DNA of 64,000 bases from the NCBI GenBank assembly GCA_022577435.1, contig JAKOON010000116.1, positions 318,501 through 382,500 on the forward strand, given 5' to 3'. The translations under genes and the position numbers were made by a program. A model generated the notes under the pieces. It searched no databases. It was not told the DNA's origin and saw only the letters and a list, made by a program, of their open reading frames with translations. The DNA is from Embiotoca jacksoni. Its lineage: Eukaryota > Chordata > Actinopteri > Embiotocidae. This document shows positions 8,814 through 21,818 of this stretch, in pieces; position 1 is the stretch's first letter, and every line of letters begins with the position of its first letter.

Positions 8814-9437
8814 ACGGGGAGGTCGGTCAGCAGCTCGTGTGCTGACGGTTGGACTCATTACAGGAAACGCTGCTACACGGTGAGCTCGTCTGTGGCCAGC
8901 TGGGCCAGCGCCGAGCGGACCTGCTCTCTGCTGTGAGTACCCGGGTCCAGACAGTGTTCTGATGGTGTTCTGGTCCAGATGGTGTTCTGGTCCGGGTCCA
9001 GACAGGTTCTGGTCCAGACGGGTTCTGGTCCAGACGGTGTTCTGACATCGGTTCTCTGAACCTCCACAGGTTAAACAGCAGCCTGATCAGCGTTCGCTCC
9101 AGAAGAGACGTCAGCTGGTTCTGGCGGTTGGCCGGGAAGCAGCCCTTCTGGATCGGTGCGTTTCCTTTGGTTCTGATCCGTCCACTTCCCTCTGCTCCAA
9201 TTAAAGGTTCTCATCAGAATCGATCTGCTGGTTTAATGGACCTGTCCTCGGTGTCCCTCAGGTCCGTCCGGAGGTCCTGGTCTCTGGACGTGGGCCGCCG
9301 GTCCCTCGTCGGACTCCGAGCGGCCCGACGGCGGTTCTGACTGCGTCCTGGTCGAAGGTCCCAGAAGGATCTCCAGCAGCTGCTCGGCCAAAACTCAACA
9401 CGCCTTCATCTGTTCATCGCCGGCTCGCGCTCGCTGA
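8814..9437 (+). pseudogene. FREM1-like C-type lectin exons 5-7, inverted onto the plus strand (unit 1)
   Basis: Exons 8814-8932, 9070-9155 and 9262-9437 (TGA) join in phase to encode a C-type lectin-like domain. It opens SSSCADGWTHYRKRCY and has a KQPFWIG core, SDCVLVEG and a final cysteine before the C-terminus, 127 codons in all. In every other complete unit these exons are on the minus strand, in line with exons 1-4. Here they face the opposite way, between a CA and a TG repeat, so they are disconnected from exons 1-4 at 10014-11316. The polyadenylation signal AATAAA follows near 9506. Confidence 0.75.
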
Positions 9438-9940
9438 GCTGCTCGCCGTCGTCACGGCGACGCTCGTCATGTTTACTGTCACGCTGCTCTGAACATTAAA
9501 ACTCAATAAACTGAAGGAAGGAAATCTGGACTTTCTGTTTTCTACACAAACTGGTTCTGATGCAGAAGTTTCAGCTGCAATACCACCGAGGACCACTAGA
9601 GGTCGGCTCCAAAAAGCCTCACAGTGTGTGTGTCTGTGTGTGTGTGTGTGTGTGTGTCTGTCTGTGTCTGTGTGTGTGTGTCTGTGTGTGTATGTGTCTG
9701 TGTGTGTGTGTATGTGTGTGTGTCTGTGTGTGTGTGTCTGTCTGTGTCTGTGTGTGTGTGTGTGTGTGTGTCTGTCTGTGTCTGTGTGTGTGTGTCTGTG
9801 TGTGTATGTGTCTGTGTGTGTGTGTGTATGTGTGTGTGTCTGTGTGTGTCTGTGTGTGTGTGTGTGTGTGTCTGTGTGTGTGTCTGTGTGTGTGTCTGTG
9901 TGTGTGTGTATGTGTATGTGTGTGTGTCTGTGTGTGTGTC

Positions 9941-10013
<73 letters not shown>

Positions 10014-10157
10014 CTTGCGCTGCTGTCTCAGTTCTGAATGATCCATGTGAGGAGCATCTCCGACCCGAAGCTCCTGCGGGAGGCGACTCTGAGAATCACC
10101 AGGCTGCAGCTCCTCCAGCCGGAGAGGAGTCAGACTGTGGAACTGATGGAGGAGGAG

Positions 10158-10198
<41 letters not shown>

Positions 10199-11316
10199 GA
10201 AGGAGAAGGAGAAGGAGGAGGAAGAGGAGGAGGAGGAGGAGGAGGAGGAGGAGGAGGAGGAAGAAGAGGAGGAGTCATTACCTCAGCGTGTTCAGTGGGT
10301 CTCTGATGAACTGAATCTTACCGTCCAGACGTTCTGCTCAGACGTTCTCTCTGCCGACAGAAGAACCTGAACAGACACAAGTTGACAGACAGAAACACAG
10401 ACGGAGAACATCAGAACATCAGAGAACATCAGAGAACATTAGATCAGAGATCATTAGAACATCAGAGAACATTAGATCAGAGAACATCAGAACATCAGAG
10501 AACATTAGAACATCAGAACATCAGAGAACATTAGAACATCAGAGAACATTAGAACATCAGAGAACATCAGAACATCAGAGAACATTAGAACATCAGAGAA
10601 CATTAGAACATCAGAGAACATTAGAACATCAGAACATCAGAGAACATTAGAACATCAGAGAACATCAGAGAACATCAGAACATCAGAGAACATTAGGGTT
10701 CTCCAAGTTCGGTCCTTTAATCAGTGAGAAACACTCACCTTCAATCCTCCATGTTTGAGCCTTCCACTGCTGCCAGCACCAGCCCTGTGGGCGTGGCCGT
10801 AGCTGGGGGCGTGGCCGTAGCTGGGGGCGGTCTGGTCCCGTGCCCTCCCCCCCCCACATCGTCCTGGTAGGGCCGGCGGTTCGGGACGTCTCCTCGGGAA
10901 GGGTCGGGCTGGTTCTCCCACAGCAGCTCCGCCTCGATGTCGGTGACGAGGTCCTCCTCCTCCTCCTGCAGCTGGGGAGGATCAGGCAGACGAGGAGGAG
11001 GAGGAGGAGAAGGAGGAGGAGGCCGCTGGTCCTTCTCCACCTTCAGGTCGTCTGGGTTGCAGCATCCTGAGAGACTGAAACAGTGAATCAGCTGGTTTCA
11101 GTTTCCTCTGATTCGAAGACGTCGATGAGGAGAGCTGAAGAACTTTGGTCAGAACCGGTTCAGCACCTCCTCTGGGCTCCAGGATCTCCACCCTGGAGGA
11201 CCTCCTCCGACCCAGCACTGCGTTCCTCGGCTTCTTCAGGGAGACCATGAACGTCTCGTGGTTCTCCTCCAGACCGTCGTCAACCAGCTGGATGCTCCAC
11301 GTCTTCAGGTTCACTC
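10014..11316 (-). pseudogene. FREM1-like exons 1-4, unit 1 (lectin part inverted away)
   Basis: Exons 11316-11167, 11066-10739, 10366-10322 and 10142-10014. The exon 2 homopolymer has 9 bases here rather than 8, giving a third reading frame with an in-frame stop before the donor. With the lectin block on the other strand this copy has no coherent 3-prime end. Confidence 0.7.
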
Positions 11317-12374
11317 CTGCAGGAGACAGGGAGGAGGTCAGCAGGAGGTCAGCCGGAGACAGGGAGGAGGTCAGCCGGAGGTCAGCTGGAGGACAGTAGG
11401 AGACAGGGAGGAGGTCAGCAAGAAGTCAACAGGAGACAGGGAGGATGCCAGCAGGAGGACAGCAGGAGACAGGGAGGAGGTCAGCCGGAGACAGCGAGGA
11501 GGTCAGCAGGAGACAGGGAGGAGGTTAGCAGGAGACAGGAAGAAGGTCAGCAGGAGGACAGCAGGAGACAGGGAGGAGGTCAGCAGGAGACAGGAAGGAG
11601 GTCAGCAGGAGGACAGCAGGAGACAGGGAGGAGGTCAGCAGGAGACAGGAAGGAGGTCAGCAGGAGGTCAGCAGGAGACAGGAAGGAGGTAGCGAAAAAA
11701 TTTCCCCTCGGGCATTAATAAAGTAACTACCTAACCTAACCTAACATCAATGAACTCAAGCTGAATTAATGATTTTCTTTTTCACACAATATTTGCTTCA
11801 TAGTGCTCCGTTTAAACAACGTGAAATAATTAAACAGCTTCAGTGTGTTCAAATCAGGCTTTCACTTTATTGAGTGTTTAACATGAGAAGAGTTACAGCA
11901 ACTGAACAACTTCTATCTGTTGTTTTATCCCAACTTTCCCAGAATAAATGCACCCTCATGTTTAACATTTTCTAGATAAATCCATCACAATATTCATTAT
12001 ATTTTAAACATAAACCAGTTACACATTAATGAGCCGATAAAGATGGTAAAGGAAATATTTCTGTCAGCGACGTGTGTTTACAGACAGTTTATCTTAAAGC
12101 ATTTCGAGAAGTTTAAACCCTGATCTGCCTCATCAACGTTATACAACAATCAAATCATCCAACACATACGTGTACGAGTATAAACAGAACCAGCTGATGC
12201 TGTCCCAGTTTGATCAGATCAGACGAGCGGATTAAAGAGCGCGAGATGAGACCAGTGGAGATGAAGTTGGGTTGTGAAGCGTTAAGAAGCATTTAATAAT
12301 AAAGAAAGTCATTCAAAGGCCTCGTTCATGAACAACTGCTGACTAACGTTCACGCCATGATAGTCAGTCTGGTC

Positions 12375-13019
12375 TTATTCTACCGGGCACAAGGTCACGT
12401 AGTTACCAGGCTTTGCAAGCCAGAAGGCCGGATACAGCGGCTCAGAGAACCGGTTACGGAAAGTGTACAGGTGAGTCAGTGTGTCAGAACACACCTGGTA
12501 GAAAGACAGCGTGCCAGCAGGCCAGTTTAGATAAACCCCAACACGTTTCCAGCCAACATAGCAGAGACTGGTCATTTTATTTTCATGCCATGCACTTAAA
12601 CCAGTGTTGTACCCAGTGCCATCCTCTTTGGGAAAAGACCAGAGACCATGGTACCAGGACAAATCATTATTTCCAAATGCAGAGACCTTACTGTCTTGTT
12701 TCCTGTCGATTCCTTTATATGCAACAGCAACACCCAAGTGTTCAACATACAGGTCACTCCGCTCTACCTCCCAGTAATGCTGTCCACTCAGACCCTCTCT
12801 GCACAGCACCTGAGGATGTTTGCCAAACCTCGCGGGGTTGTCAGGGTAGCCTTGATCCTCTCCATATGTCACCTTCTTGTTGTCGTCGGACAGAAGGACG
12901 TGGTTGTTGGCTGTGTTTGGGTCCAGCGGGGGGCGCTGGCGAGCCGTTTGGCCACGCCCACTCGCAAAACACGTCAGATGTATCGTCTCACCACGCCGGA
13001 TGTATGTGACACATTTCAT
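12375..13019 (-). pseudogene. Orphan PRY-SPRY exon fused to DNA element, unit 1
   Basis: Encodes the same 214-codon chimeric frame as the copy at 6995; junction with the element at 12926/12927. SNTX 3-prime UTR follows to 11744. Confidence 0.75.
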
Positions 13020-13860
13020 GAGGTTTCAAACCTTAAACACCAACTTCCTGTGTCACGGCGAGACATCCAACTTTGCCGCATCGTCACGGCGACGCCCATT
13101 GACAAAGTCGAACGAACGTCTCAATATATCATCAACTACATGTTTAGGTTGTTGTGACCCGACTTTACGTTCATGGGATCAACCAGCTCGACGTAGAATG
13201 TGAAAGTATGAAAAGTGTCATTTCCAGTGGCCAACAGGGGGCGCTATGACTATGAGAGAATATTCCCCCACAGGGGTCTTCAGGGCGGGGCTGTTATCAT
13301 ACCTGTGATGTTTGGAGAAGGTCGGTCCATGTACATACGATTTAAAGCAACTCCTAGTTTCATGGCGAGACCTCAAAATGGCCGCCTCTCACGGGCACAC
13401 ACATCGATGAAAACGAATTATTTATACAACTTTTAATCCCAAACATGTTTTCTATCCAGAGAACCGAAATTCAAGTCGGTCGGACAAAATCCCTCGGAGG
13501 AGTTCGACAAAGTACAACGTGTCAGAATCGCCCAAAATGGCGACTAAATTCAAAATGGTGGACTTCCTGTCCAGTTGACGTAACGGTGCAATGTAACTTT
13601 TTTGTGTGTCCACCGGATTTGGTGAATTTAGGTAAATGTGGCCGCCGGGGCATCTCTGTAGGGGGCGCTCTCGAGCCGTTTGGTCACGCCCACTCACGAC
13701 TCCACTAGAATTAGAAATTTTTCGCCGGGAGACAAATGTGTTTCTACTTTGATGAGTTTTTGAATATGATAAAGCCTCTAAGAAGGAAAATCACTTTACG
13801 TAAGAATAATAAGGAAAGAGAAAAATAATTCCTTGGAAAAACAACAGAGCTTCGCACCCT
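12927..13860. mobile_element. Truncated DNA-element copy, unit 1
   Basis: Same extent as the unit 0 copy, with very few base changes (for example C rather than T in the TCGACGTAG segment near 13192). CCAACAGGGGGCGC motif retained at about 13231. Confidence 0.7.
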
Positions 13861-13998
13861 AAAAACTGGACTGGCCTGTCAGACCACGTTCCTTCAGGAC
13901 AGGCCCGCTCCTGTTTCACCTCATGAATCACAGAGATGAAGTTCAGGTGGTGTCTTTGAGGGAAGCTGAGAGAAGGAGGAGGTGAAAGAGGAAGGCTC

Positions 13999-14071
<73 letters not shown>

Positions 14072-14255
14072 TGAGGCTTTTTGGAGCCGACCTCTAGTGG
14101 TCCTCGGTGGTATTGCAGCTGAAACTTCTGCATCAGAACCAGTTTGTGTAGAAAACAGAAAGTCCAGATTTCCTTCCTTCAGTTTATTGAGTTTTAATGT
14201 TCAGAGCAGCGTGACAGTAAACATGACGAGCGTCGCCGTGACGACGGCGAGCAGC

Positions 14256-15140
14256 TCAGCGAGCGCGAGCCGGCGATGAACAGATGAAGGCGTGTTGAGT
14301 TTTGGCCGAGCAGCTGCTGGAGATCCTTCTGGGACCTTCGACCAGGACGCAGTCAGAACCGCCGTCGGGCCGCTCGGAGTCCGACGAGGGACCGGCGGCC
14401 CACGTCCAGAGACCAGGACCTCCGGACGGACCTGAGGGACACCGAGGACAGGTCCATTAAACCAGCAGATCGATTCTGATGAGAACCTTTAATTGGAGCA
14501 GAGGGAAGTGGACGGATCAGAACCAAAGGAAACGCACCGATCCAGAAGGGCTGCTTCCCGGCCAACCGCCAGAACCAGCTGACGTCTCTTCTGGAGCGAA
14601 CGCTGATCAGGCTGCTGTTTAACCTGTGGAGGTTCAGAGAACCGATGTCAGAACACCGTCTGGACCAGAACCCGTCTGGACCAGAACCTGTCTGGACCCG
14701 GACCAGAACACCATCTGGACCAGAACACCATCAGAACACTGTCTGGACCCGGGTACTCACAGCAGAGAGCAGGTCCGCTCGGCGCTGGCCCAGCTGGCCA
14801 CAGACGAGCTCACCGTGTAGCAGCGTTTCCTGTAATGAGTCCAACCGTCAGCACACGAGCTGCTGACCGACCTCCCCGTCTGAAACAGAGGTCAGAGGTC
14901 AGAGGTCAGAGCCTTGGACAAGCTGCAGACGTAACATGTGTGAGTGTGTGTGTGTGTGTGTGTCTGTCTGTGTCTGTGTGTGTGTGTCTGTGTGTGTGTG
15001 TATGTGTCTGTGTGTGTGTGTGTGTGTGTCTGTCTGTGTCTGTGTGTGTGTGTCTGTGTGTGTATGTGTCTGTGTGTGTGTGTATGTGTGTGTGTCTGTG
15101 TGTGTCTGTGTGTGTGTGTGTGTGTGTCTGTGTGTGTGTC

Positions 15141-15173
<33 letters not shown>

Positions 15174-15264
15174 CTGTCTGTGTCTGTGTGTTTGTGTCTG
15201 TGTGTGTATGTGTCTGTGTGTGTGTGTGTCTGTGTGTGTGTGTGTGTGTGTCTGTGTGTGTGTC

Positions 15265-15325
<61 letters not shown>

Positions 15326-15469
15326 CTTGCGCTGCTGTCTCAGTTCTGAATGATCCATGTGAGGAGCATCTCCGACCCGAAGCTCCTGCGGGAGGCGACT
15401 CTGAGAATCACCAGGCTGCAGCTCCTCCAGCCGGAGAGGAGTCAGACTGTGGAACTGATGGAGGAGGAG

Positions 15470-15510
<41 letters not shown>

Positions 15511-16578
15511 GAAGGAGAAGGAGGAGGAAGAGGAGGAGGAGGAGGAGGAGGAGGAGGAGGAGGAGGAAGAAGAGGAGGAGTCATTACCTCAGCGTGTTCA
15601 GTGGGTCTCTGATGAACTGAATCTTACCGTCCAGACGTTCTGCTCAGACGTTCTCTCTGCCGACAGAAGAACCTGAACAGACACAAGTTGACAGACAGAA
15701 ACACAGACGGAGAACATCAGAACATCAGAGAACATCAGAGAACATTAGATCAGAGATCATTAGAACATCAGAGAACATTAGATCAGAGAACATCAGAACA
15801 TCAGAGAACATTAGAACATCAGAACATCAGAGAACATTAGAACATCAGAGAACATTAGAACATCAGAGAACATCAGAACATCAGAGAACATTAGAACATC
15901 AGAGAACATTAGAACATCAGAGAACATTAGAACATCAGAACATCAGAGAACATTAGAACATCAGAGAACATCAGAGAACATCAGAACATCAGAGAACATT
16001 AGGGTTCTCCAAGTTCGGTCCTTTAATCAGTGAGAAACACTCACCTTCAATCCTCCATGTTTGAGCCTTCCACTGCTGCCAGCACCAGCCCTGTGGGCGT
16101 GGCCGTAGCTGGGGGCGTGGCCGTAGCTGGGGGCGGTCTGGTCCCGTGCCCTCCCCCCCCACATCGTCCTGGTAGGGCCGGCGGTTCGGGACGTCTCCTC
16201 GGGAAGGGTCGGGCTGGTTCTCCCACAGCAGCTCCGCCTCGATGTCGGTGAAGGAGGAGGAGGAGGAGGAGAAGGAGGAGGAGGCCGCTGGTCCTTCTCC
16301 ACCTTCAGGTCGTCTGGGTTGCAGCATCCTGAGAGACTGAAACAGTGAATCAGCTGGTTTCAGTTTCCTCTGATTCGAAGACGTCGATGAGGAGAGCTGA
16401 AGAACTTTGGTCAGAACCGGTTCAGCACCTCCTCTGGGCTCCAGGATCTCCACCCTGGAGGACCTCCTCCGACCCAGCACTGCGTTCCTCGGCTTCTTCA
16501 GGGAGACCATGAACGTCTCGTGGTTCTCCTCCAGACCGTCGTCAACCAGCTGGATGCTCCACGTCTTCAGGTTCACTC
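14256..16578 (-). CDS. FREM1-like 3-prime gene end, seven exons in continuous phase (unit 2)
   Basis: Minus-strand exons: 16578-16429 (Calx-beta), 16328-16045 (linker), 15672-15628, 15454-15326, 14879-14761, 14623-14538 and 14431-14256 (stop). All borders are GT/AG and phases agree from end to end, giving a Calx-beta tail, a linker and a C-terminal C-type lectin-like domain (Cys residues, HYRKRCY, PFWIG, CVLVEG). AATAAA is at 14188-14183. This is the architecture of the FREM1 C-terminus, a basement-membrane protein of the Fraser complex. Exon 2 carries a 43-bp deletion that offsets its out-of-phase homopolymer; about 35 residues in between are therefore read in a different frame. There are no 5-prime exons, signal peptide or CSPG repeats, so it is a duplicated gene end rather than a whole gene. 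Confidence 0.65.
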
Positions 16579-17636
16579 CTGCAGGAGACAGGGAGGAGGT
16601 CAGCAGGAGGTCAGCCGGAGACAGGGAGGAGGTCAGCCGGAGGTCAGCTGGAGGACAGTAGGAGACAGGGAGGAGGTCAGCAAGAAGTCAACAGGAGACA
16701 GGGAGGATGCCAGCAGGAGGACAGCAGGAGACAGGGAGGAGGTCAGCCGGAGACAGCGAGGAGGTCAGCAGGAGACAGGGAGGAGGTTAGCAGGAGACAG
16801 GAAGAAGGTCAGCAGGAGGACAGCAGGAGACAGGGAGGAGGTCAGCAGGAGACAGGAAGGAGGTCAGCAGGAGGACAGCAGGAGACAGGGAGGAGGTCAG
16901 CAGGAGACAGGAAGGAGGTCAGCAGGAGGTCAGCAGGAGACAGGAAGGAGGTAGCGAAAAAATTTCCCCTCGGGCATTAATAAAGTAACTACCTAACCTA
17001 ACCTAACATCAATGAACTCAAGCTGAATTAATGATTTTCTTTTTCACACAATATTTGCTTCATAGTGCTCCGTTTAAACAACGTGAAATAATTAAACAGC
17101 TTCAGTGTGTTCAAATCAGGCTTTCACTTTATTGAGTGTTTAACATGAGAAGAGTTACAGCAACTGAACAACTTCTATCTGTTGTTTTATCCCAACTTTC
17201 CCAGAATAAATGCACCCTCATGTTTAACATTTTCTAGATAAATCCATCACAATATTCATTATATTTTAAACATAAACCAGTTACACATTAATGAGCCGAT
17301 AAAGATGGTAAAGGAAATATTTCTGTCAGCGACGTGTGTTTACAGACAGTTTATCTTAAAGCATTTCGAGAAGTTTAAACCCTGATCTGCCTCATCAACG
17401 TTATACAACAATCAAATCATCCAACACATACGTGTACGAGTATAAACAGAACCAGCTGATGCTGTCCCAGTTTGATCAGATCAGACGAGCGGATTAAAGA
17501 GCGCGAGATGAGACCAGTGGAGATGAAGTTGGGTTGTGAAGCGTTAAGAAGCATTTAATAATAAAGAAAGTCATTCAAAGGCCTCGTTCATGAACAACTG
17601 CTGACTAACGTTCCCGCCATGATAGTCAGTCTGGTC

Positions 17637-18281
17637 TTATTCTACCGGGCACAAGGTCACGTAGTTACCAGGCTTTGCAAGCCAGAAGGCCGGATACAGC
17701 GGCTCAGAGAACCGGTTACGGAAAGTGTACAGGTGAGTCAGTGTGTCAGAACACACCTGGTAGAAAGACAGCGTGCCAGCAGGCCAGTTTAGATAAACCC
17801 CAACACGTTTCCAGCCAACATAGCAGAGACTGGTCATTTTATTTTCATGCCATGCACTTAAACCAGTGTTGTACCCAGTGCCATCCTCTTTGGGAAAAGA
17901 CCAGAGACCATGGTACCAGGACAAATCATTATTTCCAAATGCAGAGACCTTACTGTCTTGTTTCCTGTCGATTCCTTTATATGCAACAGCAACACCCAAG
18001 TGTTCAACATACAGGTCACTCCGCTCTACCTCCCAGTAATGCTGTCCACTCAGACCCTCTCTGCACAGCACCTGAGGATGTTTGCCAAACCTCGCGGGGT
18101 TGTCAGGGTAGCCTTGATCCTCTCCATATGTCACCTTCTTGTTGTCGTCGGACAGAAGGACGTGGTTGTTGGCTGTGTTTGGGTCCAGCGGGGGGCGCTG
18201 GCGAGCCGTTTGGCCACGCCCACTCGCAAAACACGTCAGATGTATCGTCTCACCACGCCGGATGTATGTGACACATTTCAT
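17637..18281 (-). pseudogene. Orphan PRY-SPRY exon fused to DNA element, unit 2
   Basis: Same 214-codon frame; element junction at 18188/18189. A C at 17613 just downstream (TTCCCGCC, others TTCACGCC) is shared only with the unit 4 copy at 28125. Confidence 0.75.
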
Positions 18282-19122
18282 GAGGTTTCAAACCTTAAAC
18301 ACCAACTTCCTGTGTCACGGCGAGACATCCAACTTTGCTGCATCGTCACGGCGACGCCCATTGACAAAGTCGAACGAACGTCTCAATATATCATCAACTA
18401 CATGTTTAGGTTATTGTGACCCGACTTTACGTTCATGGGATCAACCAGCTCGACGTAGAATGTGAAAGTATGAAAAGTGTCATTTCCAGTGGCCAACAGG
18501 GGGCGCTATGACTATGAGAGAATATTCCCCCACAGGGGTCTTCAGGGCGGGGCTGTTATCATACCTGTGATGTTTGGAGAAGGTCGGTCCATGTACATAC
18601 GATTTAAAGCAACTCCTAGTTTCATGGCGAGACCTCAAAATGGCCGCCTCTCACGGGCACACACATCGATGAAAACGAATTATTTATACAACTTTTAATC
18701 CCAAACATGTTTTCTATCCAGAGAACCGAAATTCAAGTCGGTCGGACAAAATCCCTCGGAGGAGTTCGACAAAGTACAACGTGTCAGAATCGCCCAAAAT
18801 GGCGACTAAATTCAAAATGGTGGACTTCCTGTCCAGTTGACGTAACGGTGCAATGTAACTTTTTTGTGTGTCCACCGGATTTGGTGAATTTAGGTAAATG
18901 TGGCCGCCGGGGCATCTCTGTAGGGGGCGCTCTCGAGCCGTTTGGTCACGCCCACTCACGACTCCACTAGAATTAGAAATTTTTCGCCGGGAGACAAATG
19001 TGTTTCTACTTTGATGAGTTTTTGAATATGATAAAGCCTCTAAGAAGGAAAATCACTTTACGTAAGAATAATAAGGAAAGAGAAAAATAATTCCTTGGAA
19101 AAACAACAGAGCTTCGCACCCT
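18189..19122. mobile_element. Truncated DNA-element copy, unit 2
   Basis: As unit 0. It carries TTTGCTGCATCG (18335) and GGTTATTGTG (18409) variants; the first recurs in units 4 and 5, the second in units 4, 5 and 6. Confidence 0.7.
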
Positions 19123-19260
19123 AAAAACTGGACTGGCCTGTCAGACCACGTTCCTTCAGGACAGGCCCGCTCCTGTTTCACCTCATGAATCACAGAGATG
19201 AAGTTCAGGTGGTGTCTTTGAGGGAAGCTGAGAGAAGGAGGAGGTGAAAGAGGAAGGCTC

Positions 19261-19339
<79 letters not shown>

Positions 19340-19523
19340 TGAGGCTTTTTGGAGCCGACCTCTAGTGGTCCTCGGTGGTATTGCAGCTGAAACTTCTGCA
19401 TCAGAACCAGTTTGTGTAGAAAACAGAAAGTCCAGATTTCCTTCCTTCAGTTTATTGAGTTTTAATGTTCAGAGCAGCGTGACAGTAAACATGACGAGCG
19501 TCGCCGTGACGACGGCGAGCAGC

Positions 19524-20463
19524 TCAGCGAGCGCGAGCCGGCGATGAACAGATGAAGGCGTGTTGAGTTTCGGCCGAGCAGCTGCTGGAGATCCTTCTGG
19601 GACCTTCGACCAGGACGCAGTCAGAACCGCCGTCGGGCCGCTCGGAGTCCGACGAGGGACCGGCGGCCCACGTCCAGAGACCAGGACCTCCGGACGGACC
19701 TGAGGGACACCGAGGACAGGTCCATTAAACCAGCAGATCGATTCTGATGAGAACCTTTAATTGGAGCAGAGGGAAGTGGACGGATCAGAACCAAAGGAAA
19801 CGCACCGATCCAGAAGGGCTGCTTCCCGGCCAACCGCCAGAACCAGCTGACGTCTCTTCTGGAGCGAACGCTGATCAGGCTGCTGTTTAACCTGTGGAGG
19901 TTCAGAGAACCGATGTCAGAACACCGTCTGGACCAGAACCCGTCTGGACCAGAACCTGTCTGGACCCGGACCAGAACACCATCTGGACCAGAACACCATC
20001 AGAACACTGTCTGGACCCGGGTACTCACAGCAGAGAGCAGGTCCGCTCGGCGCTGGCCCAGCTGGCCACAGACGAGCTCACCGTGTAGCAGCGTTTCCTG
20101 TAATGAGTCCAACCGTCAGCACACGAGCTGCTGACCGACCTCCCCGTCTGAAACAGAGGTCAGAGGTCAGAGGTCAGAGCCTTGGACAAGCTGCAGACGT
20201 AACATGTGTGAGTGTGTGTGTGTGTGTGTGTGTCTGTCTGTGTCTGTGTGTGTGTGTCTGTGTGTGTGTGTCTGTGTGTGTGTGTATGTGTCTGTGTGTG
20301 TGTGTGTGTGTGTCTGTCTGTGTCTGTGTGTGTGTGTCTGTGTGTGTATGTGTCTGTGTGTGTGTGTATGTGTGTGTGTCTGTGTGTGTCTGTGTGTGTG
20401 TGTGTGTGTGTCTGTGTGTGTGTCTGTGTGTGTGTCTGTGTGTGTGTGTATGTGTATGTGTGT

Positions 20464-20525
<62 letters not shown>

Positions 20526-20669
20526 CTTGCGCTGCTGTCTCAGTTCTGAATGATCCATGTGAGGAGCATCTCCGACCCGAAGCTCCTGCGGGAGGCGACT
20601 CTGAGAATCACCAGGCTGCAGCTCCTCCAGCCGGAGAGGAGTCAGACTGTGGAACTGATGGAGGAGGAG

Positions 20670-20710
<41 letters not shown>

Positions 20711-21818
20711 GAAGGAGAAGGAGGAGGAAGAGGAGGAGGAGGAGGAGGAGGAGGAGGAGGAGGAAGAAGAGGAGGAGTCATTACCTCAGCGTGTTCAGTG
20801 GGTCTCTGATGAACTGAATCTTACCGTCCAGACGTTCTGCTCAGACGTTCTCTCTGCCGACAGAAGAACCTGAACAGACACAAGTTGACAGACAGAAACA
20901 CAGACGGAGAACATCAGAACATCAGAGAACATCAGAGAACATTAGATCAGAGATCATTAGAACATCAGAGAACATTAGATCAGAGAACATCAGAACATCA
21001 GAGAACATTAGAACATCAGAACATCAGAGAACATTAGAACATCAGAGAACATTAGAACATCAGAGAACATCAGAACATCAGAGAACATTAGAACATCAGA
21101 GAACATTAGAACATCAGAGAACATTAGAACATCAGAACATCAGAGAACATTAGAACATCAGAGAACATCAGAGAACATCAGAACATCAGAGAACATTAGG
21201 GTTCTCCAAGTTCGGTCCTTTAATCAGTGAGAAACACTCACCTTCAATCCTCCATGTTTGAGCCTTCCACTGCTGCCAGCACCAGCCCTGTGGGCGTGGC
21301 CGTAGCTGGGGGCGTGGCCGTAGCTGGGGGCGGTCTGGTCCCGTGCCCTCCCCCCCCACATCGTCCTGGTAGGGCCGGCGGTTCGGGACGTCTCCTCGGG
21401 AAGGGTCGGGCTGGTTCTCCCACAGCAGCTCCGCCTCGATGTCGGTGACGAGGTCCTCCTCCTCCTCCTGCAGCTGGGGAGGATCAGGCAGACGAGGAGG
21501 AGGAGGAGGAGAAGGAGGAGGAGGCCGCTGGTCCTTCTCCACCTTCAGGTCGTCTGGGTTGCAGCATCCTGAGAGACTGAAACAGTGAATCAGCTGGTTT
21601 CAGTTTCCTCTGATTCGAAGACGTCGATGAGGAGAGCTGAAGAACTTTGGTCAGAACCGGTTCAGCACCTCCTCTGGGCTCCAGGATCTCCACCCTGGAG
21701 GACCTCCTCCGACCCAGCACTGCGTTCCTCGGCTTCTTCAGGGAGACCATGAACGTCTCGTGGTTCTCCTCCAGACCGTCGTCAACCAGCTGGATGCTCC
21801 ACGTCTTCAGGTTCACTC
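19524..21818 (-). pseudogene. FREM1-like 3-prime gene end, unit 3
   Basis: Exons 21818-21669, 21568-21242, 20869-20825, 20654-20526, 20147-20029, 19891-19806 and 19699-19524. Lectin exons are intact and on the same strand. Exon 2 is full length (327 nt) with an 8-base homopolymer, which leaves it one base out of phase with exon 3 unless that run is miscounted. Confidence 0.7.
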
